Positions 8,728 through 17,430 of a DNA stretch of 64,000 nucleotides are shown piece after piece. The position numbers were made by a program, and so were the translations under genes. Origin of the DNA: Sinomonas sp. R1AF57 (GTDB lineage Bacteria > Actinomycetota > Actinomycetes > Actinomycetales > Micrococcaceae). Location: assembly GCF_002224485.1 (NCBI RefSeq), contig NZ_CP022463.1:876782-940781 (forward strand), in the 5' to 3' direction. The first letter of the stretch is position 1. Each line of letters begins with the position of its first letter. The notes below the pieces were generated by a model, which saw nothing but the letters and a program-made list of their open reading frames with translations, was not told the origin of the DNA and did no database searches.

Positions 8728-9576
8728 TCAGGCGAAGACGACCGTCCGGTGCCCGTCGAGGAGCACGCGGTGCTCTGCGTGCCACTGCACGGCCCTGGAC
8801 AGGGTGCGGCCCTCGACGTCCCGGCCCAGCTGGACCAGCTGTTCGGCGGTCTTCGAGTGGTCCACCCGGATGACCTCCTGCTCGATGATCGGCCCCTCGT
8901 CGAGGTCGGCGGTCACATAGTGCGCCGTGGCGCCGATGATCTTCACGCCCCGCGCGTGCGCCTGGTGGTAGGGCCGGGCGCCCTTGAACGAGGGCAGGAA
9001 CGAGTGGTGGATGTTGATCGCCCGGCCCTCGAGGGCGCGGCACAGGTCATCGGAGAGGATCTGCATGTACCGGGCCAGCACGACAAGCTCGACCCGGTGC
9101 TCCTCGACGAGGGCGAGCAGCTTCGCCTCGGCGTCCGCCTTGGTCGCGGAGGTCACGGGCAGGTGCGCGAAGGGGACCCCGTAGAACTCGGCCATCGGCG
9201 CCAGGTCGGTGTGGTTCGAGACGACGGCGGGAACCTCGATCGGCAGTGTCCCGGTCCGCTGCTGGAACAGCAGGTCGTTGAGGGTGCGCCCGTCCTTGGA
9301 GCACATGATGAGCGTGCGGACGGGCTCGCCGCCGTTGAAGATCCCGAGCTTCATCGCGAAGGCGTCCGCCACCGGCGCGAGCGAGGCCTCGAGCGCGGCC
9401 CGCTCCGAGCCAGTCTCGACCGTGACCCTCATGAAGAACGTCCCTGTGTCCGGACTCTCGTACTGGCGGGACTCGGTGATGTTGCACCCCGCGTCGAGCA
9501 GCGCGCCCGAGACGGCGTGGACGATGCCGGGCCGGTCCGGGCACGAGAGGGTCACGATGAAGGTGTTGCGTTCCAC
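8728..9576 (-). CDS. purU: Formyltetrahydrofolate deformylase
   Basis: A 282-residue enzyme that hydrolyses 10-formyl-THF to THF and formate, balancing one-carbon pools and supplying formate. An N-terminal ACT domain (FIVTLSCPDRPGIVHAVSG) occupies residues 5-80. The formyltransferase-like catalytic domain carries the Asn-His-Asp triad in INIHHSFLPSF, HYVTADLDEGPI. Length matches the family. The start is GTG at 9576. On the minus strand TACCCT (9589-9584) ends seven bases before it, suggesting a leaderless transcript. It lies next to the one-carbon genes glyA and folD, with one unrelated gene in between. Confidence 0.95.
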   Translation of the reverse strand: MERNTFIVTLSCPDRPGIVHAVSGALLDAGCNITESRQYESPDTGTFFMRVTVETGSERAALEASLAPVADAFAMKLGIFNGGEPVRTLIMCSKDGRTLNDLLFQQRTGTLPIEVPAVVSNHTDLAPMAEFYGVPFAHLPVTSATKADAEAKLLALVEEHRVELVVLARYMQILSDDLCRALEGRAINIHHSFLPSFKGARPYHQAHARGVKIIGATAHYVTADLDEGPIIEQEVIRVDHSKTAEQLVQLGRDVEGRTLSRAVQWHAEHRVLLDGHRTVVFA

Positions 9577-9581
9577 GCGTC

Positions 9582-10709
9582 CTAGGGTACCGACGCGAGC
9601 GCGTCCTCCCGCGGCGCCCGGGCGGACGACGCCGCCGCCCCGCCGCCGTCTGAGAGGAACCGCACGGCGGCCAGGGCCGCGGAGCGCCCCGCCCGGGTGG
9701 CCCCCACGGTCGAGGCGCTCGCCCCGTACCCCACGAGGAACAGCCGGGGCTCGCGCACGACCCGCACGCCGTCGTCCGCCATGAGGACGCCGCCGCCCGG
9801 CTCGCGCACGTGGAGGGTCGCGAGGTGTCCGAGGGATGCCCGGAACCCCGTCGCCCAGAGGATGGCGTCGAGCTCGAGCTCGGTCCCGTCGGCGAGGACG
9901 GCACCCGAGCGGGTGATCCGTGCGAGCGGCCCCCGCGAGACCAGCACGCCCGCGTCGATCCCGGCGCGGTACTGCTCCGTGAGGGGGAGCCCGGTCGCGG
10001 CCACGACTGACAGCGGCGGCAGGCCGGCGCGCGTGCGCTCGCCCACTCGGCGTTCGACGGCGACGCCCCAGTCGGCGTCGAAGGGCACCTCGGTCCACTG
10101 CGGCGGCCGTCGGGTCGACCAGAAGGTCCGGGCGCCGGCGGCGTCGAGCTGGAGCAGGAACTGCGCCGCGCTCGTCCCGCCGCCCACCACGAGGACCCGC
10201 TGCCCGCGGAACTCCTCTGCCGAGACGAAGTCGTGCGTGTGCAGCTGCCTGCCCTGGAAGGCTTCGCGCCCCGGGTAGTGGGGCCAGTAGGGGCTGTCCC
10301 AGGTCCCGGTGGCGTTGATGACCGTCTCCGTCCGCCATTCGCGTCCGTCGGCGGCGCGCACGAGGAGCGCGCCGCCGTCGTGCGCCCGCTCCACCCAGGC
10401 GACCCGCACGGGCCGGATCACCGGCAGCGCGAAGGCGCGCTCGTAGTCCCCGTAGTAGCGGCTCACGACGGCGGAGGCCGGCTCGTGCGGGTCGGGCGCC
10501 TCGAGCGGGAGGCCGGGGAGCGGGTGGAGGCCGTGCGCGGCGTCGAACGTGAGGGAGTCCCACCGGTGGCGCCATGCTCCGCCGGGCCCCTCGTTGGCGT
10601 CGAGGACGACGAAGTCCTCCCAAGCCCGGAGCCCGCGGCGGCCGAGCCAGTACGCGGCGCTCAGGCCCACCTGGCCGGCCCCGATGACGACTGCCTTCAT
10701 CCTGTCCAC
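9582..10709 (-). CDS. Flavin-containing monooxygenase-like NAD(P)-binding oxidoreductase
   Basis: A 375-residue two-dinucleotide-binding flavoprotein. The FAD site is GAGQVGLSAAYW at ~10-21 and the NADPH site is VVGGGTSAAQF near residue 170. ATGFRASL marks the third conserved region. It resembles the CzcO/YpaA group of putative monooxygenases; the substrate is unknown. The GTG at 10709 is favoured because GGGAGG lies five bases upstream; the ATG at 10700 is an alternative. It ends five bases before the purU start on the same strand, so purU could also be read from this transcript. Confidence 0.85.
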   Translation of the reverse strand: MDRMKAVVIGAGQVGLSAAYWLGRRGLRAWEDFVVLDANEGPGGAWRHRWDSLTFDAAHGLHPLPGLPLEAPDPHEPASAVVSRYYGDYERAFALPVIRPVRVAWVERAHDGGALLVRAADGREWRTETVINATGTWDSPYWPHYPGREAFQGRQLHTHDFVSAEEFRGQRVLVVGGGTSAAQFLLQLDAAGARTFWSTRRPPQWTEVPFDADWGVAVERRVGERTRAGLPPLSVVAATGLPLTEQYRAGIDAGVLVSRGPLARITRSGAVLADGTELELDAILWATGFRASLGHLATLHVREPGGGVLMADDGVRVVREPRLFLVGYGASASTVGATRAGRSAALAAVRFLSDGGGAAASSARAPREDALASVP

Positions 10710-10796
10710 CCGGACCTCCCTGAGACGCTCACTGACATGTCAACTATCTGTTCCAACCGCCGAACGCCTCTTCCTGTTCCGGCCGTGCGGATATGC

Positions 10797-10882
10797 TGGA
10801 CTGGTCGCGACTGGCGTTGGGTGGGTCACCACCGGGGAGCGGCATGCTGTTGGGACACCGCGGATCGTACGCCTGGGCCGGG
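10797..10882 (+). promoter_or_regulatory. ZTP/ZMP riboswitch (pfl motif) upstream of glyA-folD
   Basis: The leader shows the diagnostic pfl-motif blocks in order: GCGACTGGCG near 10807, GGGTGGGTCACCACC followed by CGGGGAGCG near 10820-10842, a variable hairpin, and the distal element CGCCTGGGC at 10870-10878, which forms the pseudoknot. This RNA binds the purine intermediate ZMP/ZTP, which builds up when 10-formyl-THF is short, and typically turns on glyA, folD and purH. A -10-like TATGCT lies just upstream (~10793-10798). About 100 bases remain before the glyA start for an expression platform. The match is from memory of the consensus, not a covariance search. Confidence 0.87.
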
Positions 10883-10985
10883 GGTCGAGAAGCCGCGCCT
10901 TCATGCTCCGCCATCCAGTACCGGGCGGCGGGCAGGGCCGGTAGCCTGACCAGTAGCCTCCCGCAACCTTCGACCAGGAGATCCC

Positions 10986-12284
10986 GTGAGCCCCACCACT
11001 CCTACCGTGTCCACCGTCAGCAATCTCCCGCTGAGCGAAGTCGACCCCGAGATCGCGGCCGTCCTCGACCAGGAGCTCGGCCGCCAGCGCAATACCCTCG
11101 AGATGATCGCGTCGGAGAACTTCGCGCCGCGCGCCGTCATGGAGGCCCAGGGCTCGGTCCTGACCAACAAGTACGCCGAGGGCTACCCGGGCAAGCGCTA
11201 CTACGGCGGCTGCGAGTACGTCGACGTGGCCGAGAGCCTCGCGATCGAGCGCGTCAAGGCGCTCTTCGGCGCGGAGTACGCGAACGTCCAGCCGCACTCG
11301 GGTGCCCAGGCCAACGCCGCGGCACTGTCCGCCATGATCAACCCGGGCGACAAGATCCTGGGACTCTCCCTCGCCCATGGCGGCCACCTCACGCACGGCA
11401 TGAAGCTGAACTTCTCGGGCAAGCTCTACCAGGTCGCCGCGTACCAGGTCGAAGAGGACACGTTCCGGGTCGACATGGACAAGCTGCGCGAGCAGGCCCT
11501 CGCCGAGCGCCCGAACGTCATCATCGCCGGCTGGTCCGCCTACCCGCGCCACCTCGACTTCGCGGCGTTCCGCTCGATTGCCGACGAGGTCGGCGCGCTC
11601 CTGTGGACCGACATGGCGCACTTCGCCGGCCTCGTGGCCGCGGGCCTGCACCCGAGCCCCGTTCCGCACTCCCACGTGGTGACCTCGACCGTCCACAAGA
11701 CCCTCGCAGGCCCGCGCTCCGGCGTGATCCTCGCGAAGGAGGAGTTCGGCAAGAAGCTCAACTCCAACGTGTTCCCGGGGCAGCAGGGCGGCCCGCTCAT
11801 GCACGTCATCGCGGCCAAGGCGGTCGCCTTCAAGATCGCCGGCTCCGATGAGTTCAAGGAGCGCCAGGAGCGCGTCCTCGAGGGCGCGAAGATCATCGCG
11901 GACCGCCTCAACCAGAAGGACGTGGCCGACGCAGGAGTCTCCGTCCTCACCGGCGGCACTGATGTGCACCTGGTCCTGGTCGACCTGCGCAACTCGGAGC
12001 TCGACGGCCAGCAGGCCGAGGACCTCCTCCACGAGGTCGGCATCACCGTGAACCGCAACGCCGTCCCGTTCGACCCGCGCCCGCCGATGGTCACCTCGGG
12101 CCTGCGCATCGGCACGCCGGCTCTCGCCACCCGTGGGTTCGGCGCGACCGAGTTCACCGAGGTCGCGGACATCATCGCGACCGCGCTCAAGGGCGGCGCC
12201 GGGTCCGGCCTGGAGGCCCTCCGCGCGCGCGTCGACAAGCTCGCGAATGACTTCCCGCTCTACCCGGGGCACGAGGAGTGGTGA
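10986..12284 (+). CDS. glyA: Serine hydroxymethyltransferase
   Basis: A 432-residue PLP enzyme that converts serine and THF to glycine and 5,10-methylene-THF. The PLP-lysine motif [14 protein letters not shown] is intact, and the N-terminal [11 protein letters not shown] and [18 protein letters not shown] blocks are canonical. The GTG start at 10986 has AGGAG seven bases upstream. It is the first gene of a glyA-folD operon under a ZTP riboswitch, so expression should rise when formyl-THF runs low. The stop codon overlaps the folD start. Confidence 0.98.
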   Translation: MSPTTPTVSTVSNLPLSEVDPEIAAVLDQELGRQRNTLEMIASENFAPRAVMEAQGSVLTNKYAEGYPGKRYYGGCEYVDVAESLAIERVKALFGAEYANVQPHSGAQANAAALSAMINPGDKILGLSLAHGGHLTHGMKLNFSGKLYQVAAYQVEEDTFRVDMDKLREQALAERPNVIIAGWSAYPRHLDFAAFRSIADEVGALLWTDMAHFAGLVAAGLHPSPVPHSHVVTSTVHKTLAGPRSGVILAKEEFGKKLNSNVFPGQQGGPLMHVIAAKAVAFKIAGSDEFKERQERVLEGAKIIADRLNQKDVADAGVSVLTGGTDVHLVLVDLRNSELDGQQAEDLLHEVGITVNRNAVPFDPRPPMVTSGLRIGTPALATRGFGATEFTEVADIIATALKGGAGSGLEALRARVDKLANDFPLYPGHEEW

Positions 12285-13198
12285 GCGAGACGATGGCGCC
12301 GCAGACAGAGAACAGGGCCGTCGTCCTCGACGGCCGCGCAGCCGCCGCGGAGATCAAGGCAGAGCTCTCCGATCGCGTCGCTGCGCTCAAGGCCAAGGGC
12401 ATCACCCCTGGCATCGCCACGGTGCTCGTTGGTGCCGATCCCGCCTCCCAGCTGTACGTGGGCATGAAGCACAAGCAGTCCAAGGCGATCGGGATGAACT
12501 CGATCCAGAAGGAGCTGCCGGCGGACGCCACGCAGGCCGAGGTCGAAGCCCTCATCGACGAGCTCAACGCCGATCCCGGGTGCCACGGGTACATCGTGCA
12601 GCTCCCGCTGCCCAAGCATCTGGACACGGACGCGATCCTCGAGCGGATCGATCCAGCGAAGGACGCGGACGGACTCCACCCGACGAACCTCGGGCGCCTT
12701 GTGCTCAACGTCAACGGGAAGATCGACACGCCGCTGCCCTGCACGCCGCGCGGCGTCATCGAGCTCCTGGTCCGCAACGGCTACGACCTCAAGGGCAAGC
12801 ACGTGGTCGTTGTCGGGCGCGGAGTCACGATCGGCCGCCCGATCCCGCTGCTGCTCACGCGCCGGGAGATCAACGCCACGGTCACGATCACCCATACGGG
12901 CACTGAGGATCTGGGCAGGCACCTGCGCGAGGCGGACGTCATCGTCGCCGGCGCGGGCGTGAAGCACATCGTCAAGGCCGAGGACGTGAAGCCCGGTGCA
13001 GCCGTGCTGGATGTCGGCGTGACCCGCGAGGACGACCCCGAGGGCGGCAAGCCGAAGGTGTTCGGCGACGTGCACCCTGACGTCGCCCAGGTCGCGGGAT
13101 ACCTCTCGCCCAACCCGGGCGGTGTGGGGCCGATGACCGTGGCCCTGCTCATGACCAACGTCGTCGAAGCCGCCGAGCGCACCGCAGGCCTCGCCTGA
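12281..13198 (+). CDS. folD: Bifunctional methylene-THF dehydrogenase/cyclohydrolase
   Basis: About 305 residues. The enzyme oxidises 5,10-methylene-THF (NADP-linked) and hydrolyses methenyl-THF to 10-formyl-THF, using the product of GlyA. Conserved features are [13 protein letters not shown] with the catalytic Lys, [20 protein letters not shown], the nucleotide-binding [12 protein letters not shown] and [14 protein letters not shown]. The GTG at 12281 overlaps the glyA stop as GTGA. GTG at 12278 and ATG at 12293 are also possible; GAGGAG at 12273-12278 is close to the first two. Translational coupling to glyA is likely. Confidence 0.96.
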   Translation: MSETMAPQTENRAVVLDGRAAAAEIKAELSDRVAALKAKGITPGIATVLVGADPASQLYVGMKHKQSKAIGMNSIQKELPADATQAEVEALIDELNADPGCHGYIVQLPLPKHLDTDAILERIDPAKDADGLHPTNLGRLVLNVNGKIDTPLPCTPRGVIELLVRNGYDLKGKHVVVVGRGVTIGRPIPLLLTRREINATVTITHTGTEDLGRHLREADVIVAGAGVKHIVKAEDVKPGAAVLDVGVTREDDPEGGKPKVFGDVHPDVAQVAGYLSPNPGGVGPMTVALLMTNVVEAAERTAGLA

Positions 13199-13209
13199 CT
13201 CCACCCGTC

Positions 13210-13303
13210 TGGGGGTCACCCTCTGGGGGTCACTTCCTGGGAGTCACATCGCGTGACCCCCAGAAGGTGACCCCCAGAGTGCTGTCGGACCCCCAGAGCG
13301 CTG
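13210..13303. repeat. CTGGGGGTCAC repeats forming nested hairpins
   Basis: Arms 13221-13233 (CTCTGGGGGTCAC) and 13267-13279 are perfect 13-bp inverted repeats. Inside them 13237-13247 pairs with 13253-13263 with one mismatch. Further direct copies of CCCCCAGAG follow, to about 13298. The element begins a dozen bases after the folD stop and probably ends its transcript. It is the same family as 15645-15770. Confidence 0.8.
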
Positions 13304-13396
13304 TCGGGCGCCTACTCCGCGGGGAGTACGCGCCCGCCGCCCCCGTTCCGCCGGGCGGACGACGACGCCGCCCCCACGCGCGCGTAGGCTCGGCCT

Positions 13397-14545
13397 ATGC
13401 GTGGGTGGACTGAGGCGGGGCCGCGGGCCGCGTGGGCAGGCCGCCGCCCGCCGTGGCCGTTCCGCGTGGCGGGCGTCGCCGTGCTCGCCCTCGTGCAGGT
13501 GCTCGGCACGCACGGCGCGGCGGTGCGCCAGCCGGATGCCCGCGCCGTCGACCTCCTCGCGGTCCTGCTCCTCGTCGCCGGGCCGGCGCTCCTGCTCGTC
13601 CTCCCGCGCTGGCCGGGGCCGGCCGCCGCCGCAGCGGTGGCGGTGACCATCGCCTACTTCGCCCTCGGCTACCCGTGGGGCCCGGTCCTCGCGGCGCCCG
13701 CCATCGCCCTTGTCCTGGCGACGGCCGCCGGTGCCCGCCTCTGGGCGTGGTCCGCCGGCGTGGTCTTCGTGGCGGCGGCAGCGGCTTGGGCCGCGCCCAC
13801 TGGGGAGTGGCTCAGGGTCGCGGCGGTGGGCGCGTGGGCTGCCGTCGTGCTCCTGCTCGGTGAGGGGCTGCGGGTCCGGCGGGAGCGGTTCGCCGCCCGG
13901 CGCCGCGAGTGGGAGGCCCATCGGCGCCAGGCGCGCGACCAGGAGCGCCTCGAGCTCGCGCGGGACATCCACGACGTGGTCGCGCACTCGCTCTCCCTCA
14001 TCAACGTCCGCGCGAGCGTCGCGCTGCATCTGGCCGACCGGCGGCCCGAGGAGCTCCTCCCGGCCCTCGAGGCGATCAAGAACGCGAGCCACGAGGCGCT
14101 CGGCGAGGTCCGCGAACTCCTCGGGGTCCTCCGGCAGGACGCCCCCGTCGGCCGGGACGAGCCCCTGGACCGGGTGCCCGCGCTCGTCGAGGATGCCCGG
14201 GGGACGGGCCTCGAGGTGACCCTGACGGCCCAGCTGGACCCGCCGCCGTCGCCCGCGATCCAGCGGATCGTGCACTGGGTGGTGCAGGAGGCGCTCACCA
14301 ACACCGTGCGGCACGCCGGTGCGCGCACCGCCGGGGTGAGGATCGCGCGCGAGGGCGGCGCCGTCGTCGTGGAGGTGCACGACGACGGCTCGGGCCTGCG
14401 CGGCGCCGCGCCCGGGTCGGGGCTGACCGGGATGCGCGAGCGGGTCGAGGCGGCGGGCGGCTCCCTCACCCTGGCGGACGACGCCGGGCTGCTCCTCCGC
14501 GCGGAGCTCCCCGAGGCGGGGGTCGGGGGAGGGGGGCGCCGGTGA
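13397..14545 (+). CDS. Two-component sensor histidine kinase (HisKA_3 type)
   Basis: A 382-residue membrane sensor of the NarL/DesK-like class. Four to five hydrophobic segments fill residues ~20-155, with almost no extracellular loop. A coiled linker leads to the phospho-acceptor helix LARDIHDVVAHSLS (His192), then the ATPase domain with QEALTNTVRHA (N box) and DDGSGLRG...GLTGMRERV (G boxes). The stimulus is unknown. The start is the ATG at 13397: TAGGCT (13385-13390) ends six bases before it, suggesting a leaderless mRNA. It overlaps its response regulator by four bases. Confidence 0.93.
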   Translation: MRGWTEAGPRAAWAGRRPPWPFRVAGVAVLALVQVLGTHGAAVRQPDARAVDLLAVLLLVAGPALLLVLPRWPGPAAAAAVAVTIAYFALGYPWGPVLAAPAIALVLATAAGARLWAWSAGVVFVAAAAAWAAPTGEWLRVAAVGAWAAVVLLLGEGLRVRRERFAARRREWEAHRRQARDQERLELARDIHDVVAHSLSLINVRASVALHLADRRPEELLPALEAIKNASHEALGEVRELLGVLRQDAPVGRDEPLDRVPALVEDARGTGLEVTLTAQLDPPPSPAIQRIVHWVVQEALTNTVRHAGARTAGVRIAREGGAVVVEVHDDGSGLRGAAPGSGLTGMRERVEAAGGSLTLADDAGLLLRAELPEAGVGGGGRR

Positions 14546-15207
14546 TCCGGATCCTCGTCGTAGACGACCAGGCCCTCATCCGCGCCGGATTCCGTGCGCT
14601 GCTGGACGCTGAGCCGGACATGGAGGTGGTCGGGGAGGCGGGGAGTGGATCGGCAGCCGTGGCCGAGGCGGAGCGGCTCTCGCCCGACGTCGTCCTCATG
14701 GACATCCGCATGGCCGGCGGCGATGGCCTCGAGGCCACCCGGATCATCCTCGGCGCCCATCGCGAGGGCCTCAAGGTCATCATCCTGACCACGTTCGAGC
14801 TGGACGAGTATGTCACCGGCGCGATCCGCGCCGGGGCGAGCGGCTTCCTGGTCAAGGACACCGAGCCTGAGGATCTTGTCCGCGCAGTGCGGGCCGTGCA
14901 CGACGGCGACGCGATGCTCTCGCCGTCGGTGACCCGTAGGCTCCTCACCCGGCTCGCAGCGGAGGGGCCGGCCGAGCGGGCCCAGCCGCTCGACGTCGGC
15001 CTGCTCACCGAGCGCGAACGGGAAGTGGTGGCACTGGTCGGTCAGGGGCTCAACAATGCCGAGATCGCCGAGCGGCTCTTCATCACGCCCCTGACCGCGA
15101 AGACGCATGTCTCCCGGGCGATGACGAAGCTGGGTCTCCGGGACCGGGCGCAGCTCGTGGTCCTCGCCTACGAGTCGGGGCTGGTACGGCCGGGGTGGCT
15201 GGGGTGA
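14542..15207 (+). CDS. Two-component response regulator, LuxR/NarL family
   Basis: A 221-residue regulator paired with the preceding kinase. The receiver domain has acidic residues in VVDDQ, the phospho-acceptor Asp54 in VLMDIRM, and the Thr/Lys pair in ILTTF and FLVKD. The C-terminal LuxR-type HTH is LTEREREVVALVGQGLNNAEIAERLFI...KTHVSRAMTKLG. The GTG start at 14542 overlaps the kinase stop (GTGA). The target may include the small SHOCT gene just downstream; this is guessed from position only. Confidence 0.95.
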   Translation: MIRILVVDDQALIRAGFRALLDAEPDMEVVGEAGSGSAAVAEAERLSPDVVLMDIRMAGGDGLEATRIILGAHREGLKVIILTTFELDEYVTGAIRAGASGFLVKDTEPEDLVRAVRAVHDGDAMLSPSVTRRLLTRLAAEGPAERAQPLDVGLLTEREREVVALVGQGLNNAEIAERLFITPLTAKTHVSRAMTKLGLRDRAQLVVLAYESGLVRPGWLG

Positions 15208-15360
15208 GGGCTGGGACGTGTGTGCTCCCGGCGGTGCTCCCGCGGGAGTAGGCGTCCGGCTGAAGTGTCTCCCGGCGGCCGACGCGCCCTGCGGCCGCGG
15301 CGCGAAGACTGGAGTCAGCGGCTGAAGGACAGCCGATGTCTAGTCAAGGAGACGTGCGCC

Positions 15361-15636
15361 ATGAACGCAGCACTCATCGCCACCCAGAACGCCGCGGACC
15401 ACTGGGGAGGGCCCTGGTTCCCCTGGTTCCTGCTCTTCCCGCTGTTCTGGTTCCTCGTCCTGATCCTCTTCTTCGTGTTCGCGCGTCGCTTCTGGTGGCG
15501 GCGGCACTGGCAGGAGGCCTCAGGGGCCGGGGCCGAGTCGGTGCTCCGCGAGCGGTACGCGCGCGGCGAGATCGACGAGACGGAGTACCGGCAGCGGCTC
15601 GAGGTCCTGAGGGCAGACCGCGGAAAGTCCCGCTGA
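15361..15636 (+). CDS. Small SHOCT-domain membrane protein
   Basis: A 91-residue protein with a Trp/Phe-rich membrane segment (GGPWFPWFLLFPLFWFLVL) at residues ~16-45. A short basic WRRHW stretch and a C-terminal SHOCT motif (VLRERYARGEIDETEYRQRL) follow. SHOCT tails are thought to help oligomerise membrane or secreted proteins; no activity is known. AAGGAG lies ten bases before the ATG. It follows the two-component genes by 153 bp, in the same direction. The palindrome CTCCCGCGGGAG lies in that gap. Confidence 0.85.
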   Translation: MNAALIATQNAADHWGGPWFPWFLLFPLFWFLVLILFFVFARRFWWRRHWQEASGAGAESVLRERYARGEIDETEYRQRLEVLRADRGKSR

Positions 15637-15644
15637 CCCCAGCC

Positions 15645-15770
15645 CTCTGGGGGTCACATTCTGGGGGTCACATTCTGGGGGTCACATTCTGAAGGTCAGA
15701 CTCTGAAGGTCAGGTTCTGGAGGTCACGTGAAGTGACTTCCAGAACCTGACCTTCAGGACGTGACCCTCA
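15645..15770. repeat. 14-bp tandem repeats ending in a 25-bp hairpin
   Basis: Six tandem 14-bp units start at about 15647, 15661, 15675, 15689, 15703 and 15717, drifting from CTGGGGGTCACATT to CTGAAGGTCAGACT. The last two units (15703-15727) form a hairpin with 15733-15757: 25 bp with one G-T pair and a five-base loop. It lies between the convergent SHOCT and MFS genes, about eight bases after the first stop, so a two-way terminator role is plausible. Confidence 0.85.
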
Positions 15771-15788
15771 GACGAGGGGGTACGGGTG

Positions 15789-17180
15789 TCAGGCCTTCGC
15801 GGCCTCGGGGGCGGCGGCCGCGGTGTGGGGGCCGAAGACCGTGGCGCCCGTGGCCTGCTCCGCCTCGTGGTCCGGGCCGAGCGGAATGCCCCGCCGGTCA
15901 CGGAGCATCAGGACCGCGGCGATGGAGATGACGGTCATCACGAGGAGGTAGGCCGAGACGGCTGCGGTGGTGCCGGTCTCCTGGAGGAGGGCCTGGGCGA
16001 TGGTGGGTGCGAAGGCGCCCCCGAGGATGGCGCCGATCGCGTACGAGATCGAGACGCCGGAGAACCGGACCGAGGCGGGGAAGATCTCGGAGTACCCGGC
16101 CGCCTGCGGGCCGTAGGTGAGCCCGAGTCCGATGGAGAACAGGACCAGGCCAGCGTAGAGGCCGCCGAGGTTGCCGATGTTGACGAACCAGAACAGCGGG
16201 AAGACCATGAGCGCCTGGAACACGAACCCGATGAGGTAGGTGGCCTTGCGGCCGATCCTGTCGGCGAGGATCCCGGCGACGAGCGTCGAGATGAACCACA
16301 TGGCGGACGCGACGGTCGCGGCGAGCAGCACGGCGGTGGAGTCCATCTTGAGCCGGCCGGTGGCGTAGCCCTGGATGAAGCCGCCGGTGGTCATGTAGCC
16401 CGCGGCGTTGTTGCCGACGAAGACGAGCGAGGCGAGGACCACGAGATGCCAGTGCTTGCGGAACAGGGCCACGATCGGCACCTTGGTCTGCTGGCCGCGC
16501 TCGGCGATCTCAGCGAAGACGGGGCTCTCCTCGACCGCACGCCGCACGAAGTAGCCGACAACGATCAGCACGACGCTGAGCAGGAACGGCACGCGCCAGC
16601 CCCACTCGAGGAACGCCCTGCCGGGGGAGACGAGCCCCGTCATGATCGCCATGACGCCGGAGGCGAGGAGCATGCCGAGCGGGACGCCGAGCTGCGGGAA
16701 CGCGCCGGCGAGGCCGCGGCGGTGGTTGGGGGCGTGTTCGACGGCCATGAGGACTGCCCCGCCCCACTCGCCGCCGGCGGAGACGCCCTGGAGGATGCGC
16801 AGGAGCAGCAGCAGGATGGGCGCGGCCATGCCGACCTGGGAGAACGTCGGCAGCACGCCGATGAGGGTCGTCGCAGCGCCCATGAGGATCAGGGTGATGA
16901 CGAGCATCGCGCGCCGGCCGATCACGTCGCCGAAGTGGCCGGCGAGGAAGGCCCCGAGCGGGCGGAAGAGGAAGCTGATGCCCACGGTGGCGAACGAGAG
17001 CAGGAGGGCGATGTCGTTGCCCGCCGGCTTGAAGAAGAGCTCGGCGAACACGAGGGCCGCGCCCGTGGCGTAGATGAAGAAGTCGTACCACTCGATGGTG
17101 GTCCCGATGATCGTGGCGAACGCTACGCGTCGCTGGTTCGCTGCGGAGGATGGGGCTGAGGCTGCGCCGGGTGTGGTCAT
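15789..17180 (-). CDS. MFS transporter, metabolite:H+ symporter (MHS) family
   Basis: A 463-residue 12-helix permease. IEWYDFFIYATGAALVF in helix 1, LFRPLGAFLAGHFGDVIGRR in the loop 2-3 region and LRILQGVSAGGEWGGAVLMAVEH are typical of the MHS group (ShiA, ProP, CitA, KgtP relatives). These import carboxylates, shikimate or betaines by proton symport; the substrate here is unknown. The ATG at 17180 has AAGGAC about nine bases upstream. The reading frame continues upstream to 17324, but without membrane or conserved sequence. It is divergent from a LysR regulator that likely controls it. Confidence 0.92.
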   Translation of the reverse strand: MTTPGAASAPSSAANQRRVAFATIIGTTIEWYDFFIYATGAALVFAELFFKPAGNDIALLLSFATVGISFLFRPLGAFLAGHFGDVIGRRAMLVITLILMGAATTLIGVLPTFSQVGMAAPILLLLLRILQGVSAGGEWGGAVLMAVEHAPNHRRGLAGAFPQLGVPLGMLLASGVMAIMTGLVSPGRAFLEWGWRVPFLLSVVLIVVGYFVRRAVEESPVFAEIAERGQQTKVPIVALFRKHWHLVVLASLVFVGNNAAGYMTTGGFIQGYATGRLKMDSTAVLLAATVASAMWFISTLVAGILADRIGRKATYLIGFVFQALMVFPLFWFVNIGNLGGLYAGLVLFSIGLGLTYGPQAAGYSEIFPASVRFSGVSISYAIGAILGGAFAPTIAQALLQETGTTAAVSAYLLVMTVISIAAVLMLRDRRGIPLGPDHEAEQATGATVFGPHTAAAAPEAAKA

Positions 17181-17310
17181 TGCGTGTCTGTCCTTGGGGT
17201 GCCGGCATCGTCGGTGATGCCACTCGGATGCGGTCTCGCCGCAGGGTGCGAAGGGTGGTGTCAGCGGAGCCCTCATGGGGCGGACTGAGGAAAGGACGGT
17301 AAGACCCATC

Positions 17311-17324
17311 GTGGCGTATGCCAC
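17311..17324. promoter_or_regulatory. Palindrome in the MFS-LysR divergent promoter region
   Basis: GTGGC-GTAT-GCCAC is a 5-bp inverted repeat with a 4-base centre, midway between the divergent starts (17180 and 17431). The region around it (17330-17385) is the most AT-rich in this part of the window. A LysR site would be expected here, but no clean promoter hexamers were found. Confidence 0.35.
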
Positions 17325-17430
17325 TTCCTCGTGTAAACTTCAGAGCATTGGCAAAGTAATTCGGTCTAACTTAACTTGGCTGCTCGACTCAACGTGGTGC
17401 GGCGTCGCTACTTCCCCTCTCGAGGTCCTC

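Noticed and set aside
10797-10985. Glycine riboswitch upstream of glyA
   Set aside because: The conserved blocks match the ZTP (pfl) motif in order, not the tandem glycine aptamers.
10740-12272. 510-residue frame antisense to glyA and its riboswitch
   Set aside because: Shadow frame caused by GC bias at codon position three; runs through the ZTP riboswitch.
13210-15770. CRISPR array
   Set aside because: Repeats are contiguous or form hairpins, with no unique spacers of equal length and no cas genes.
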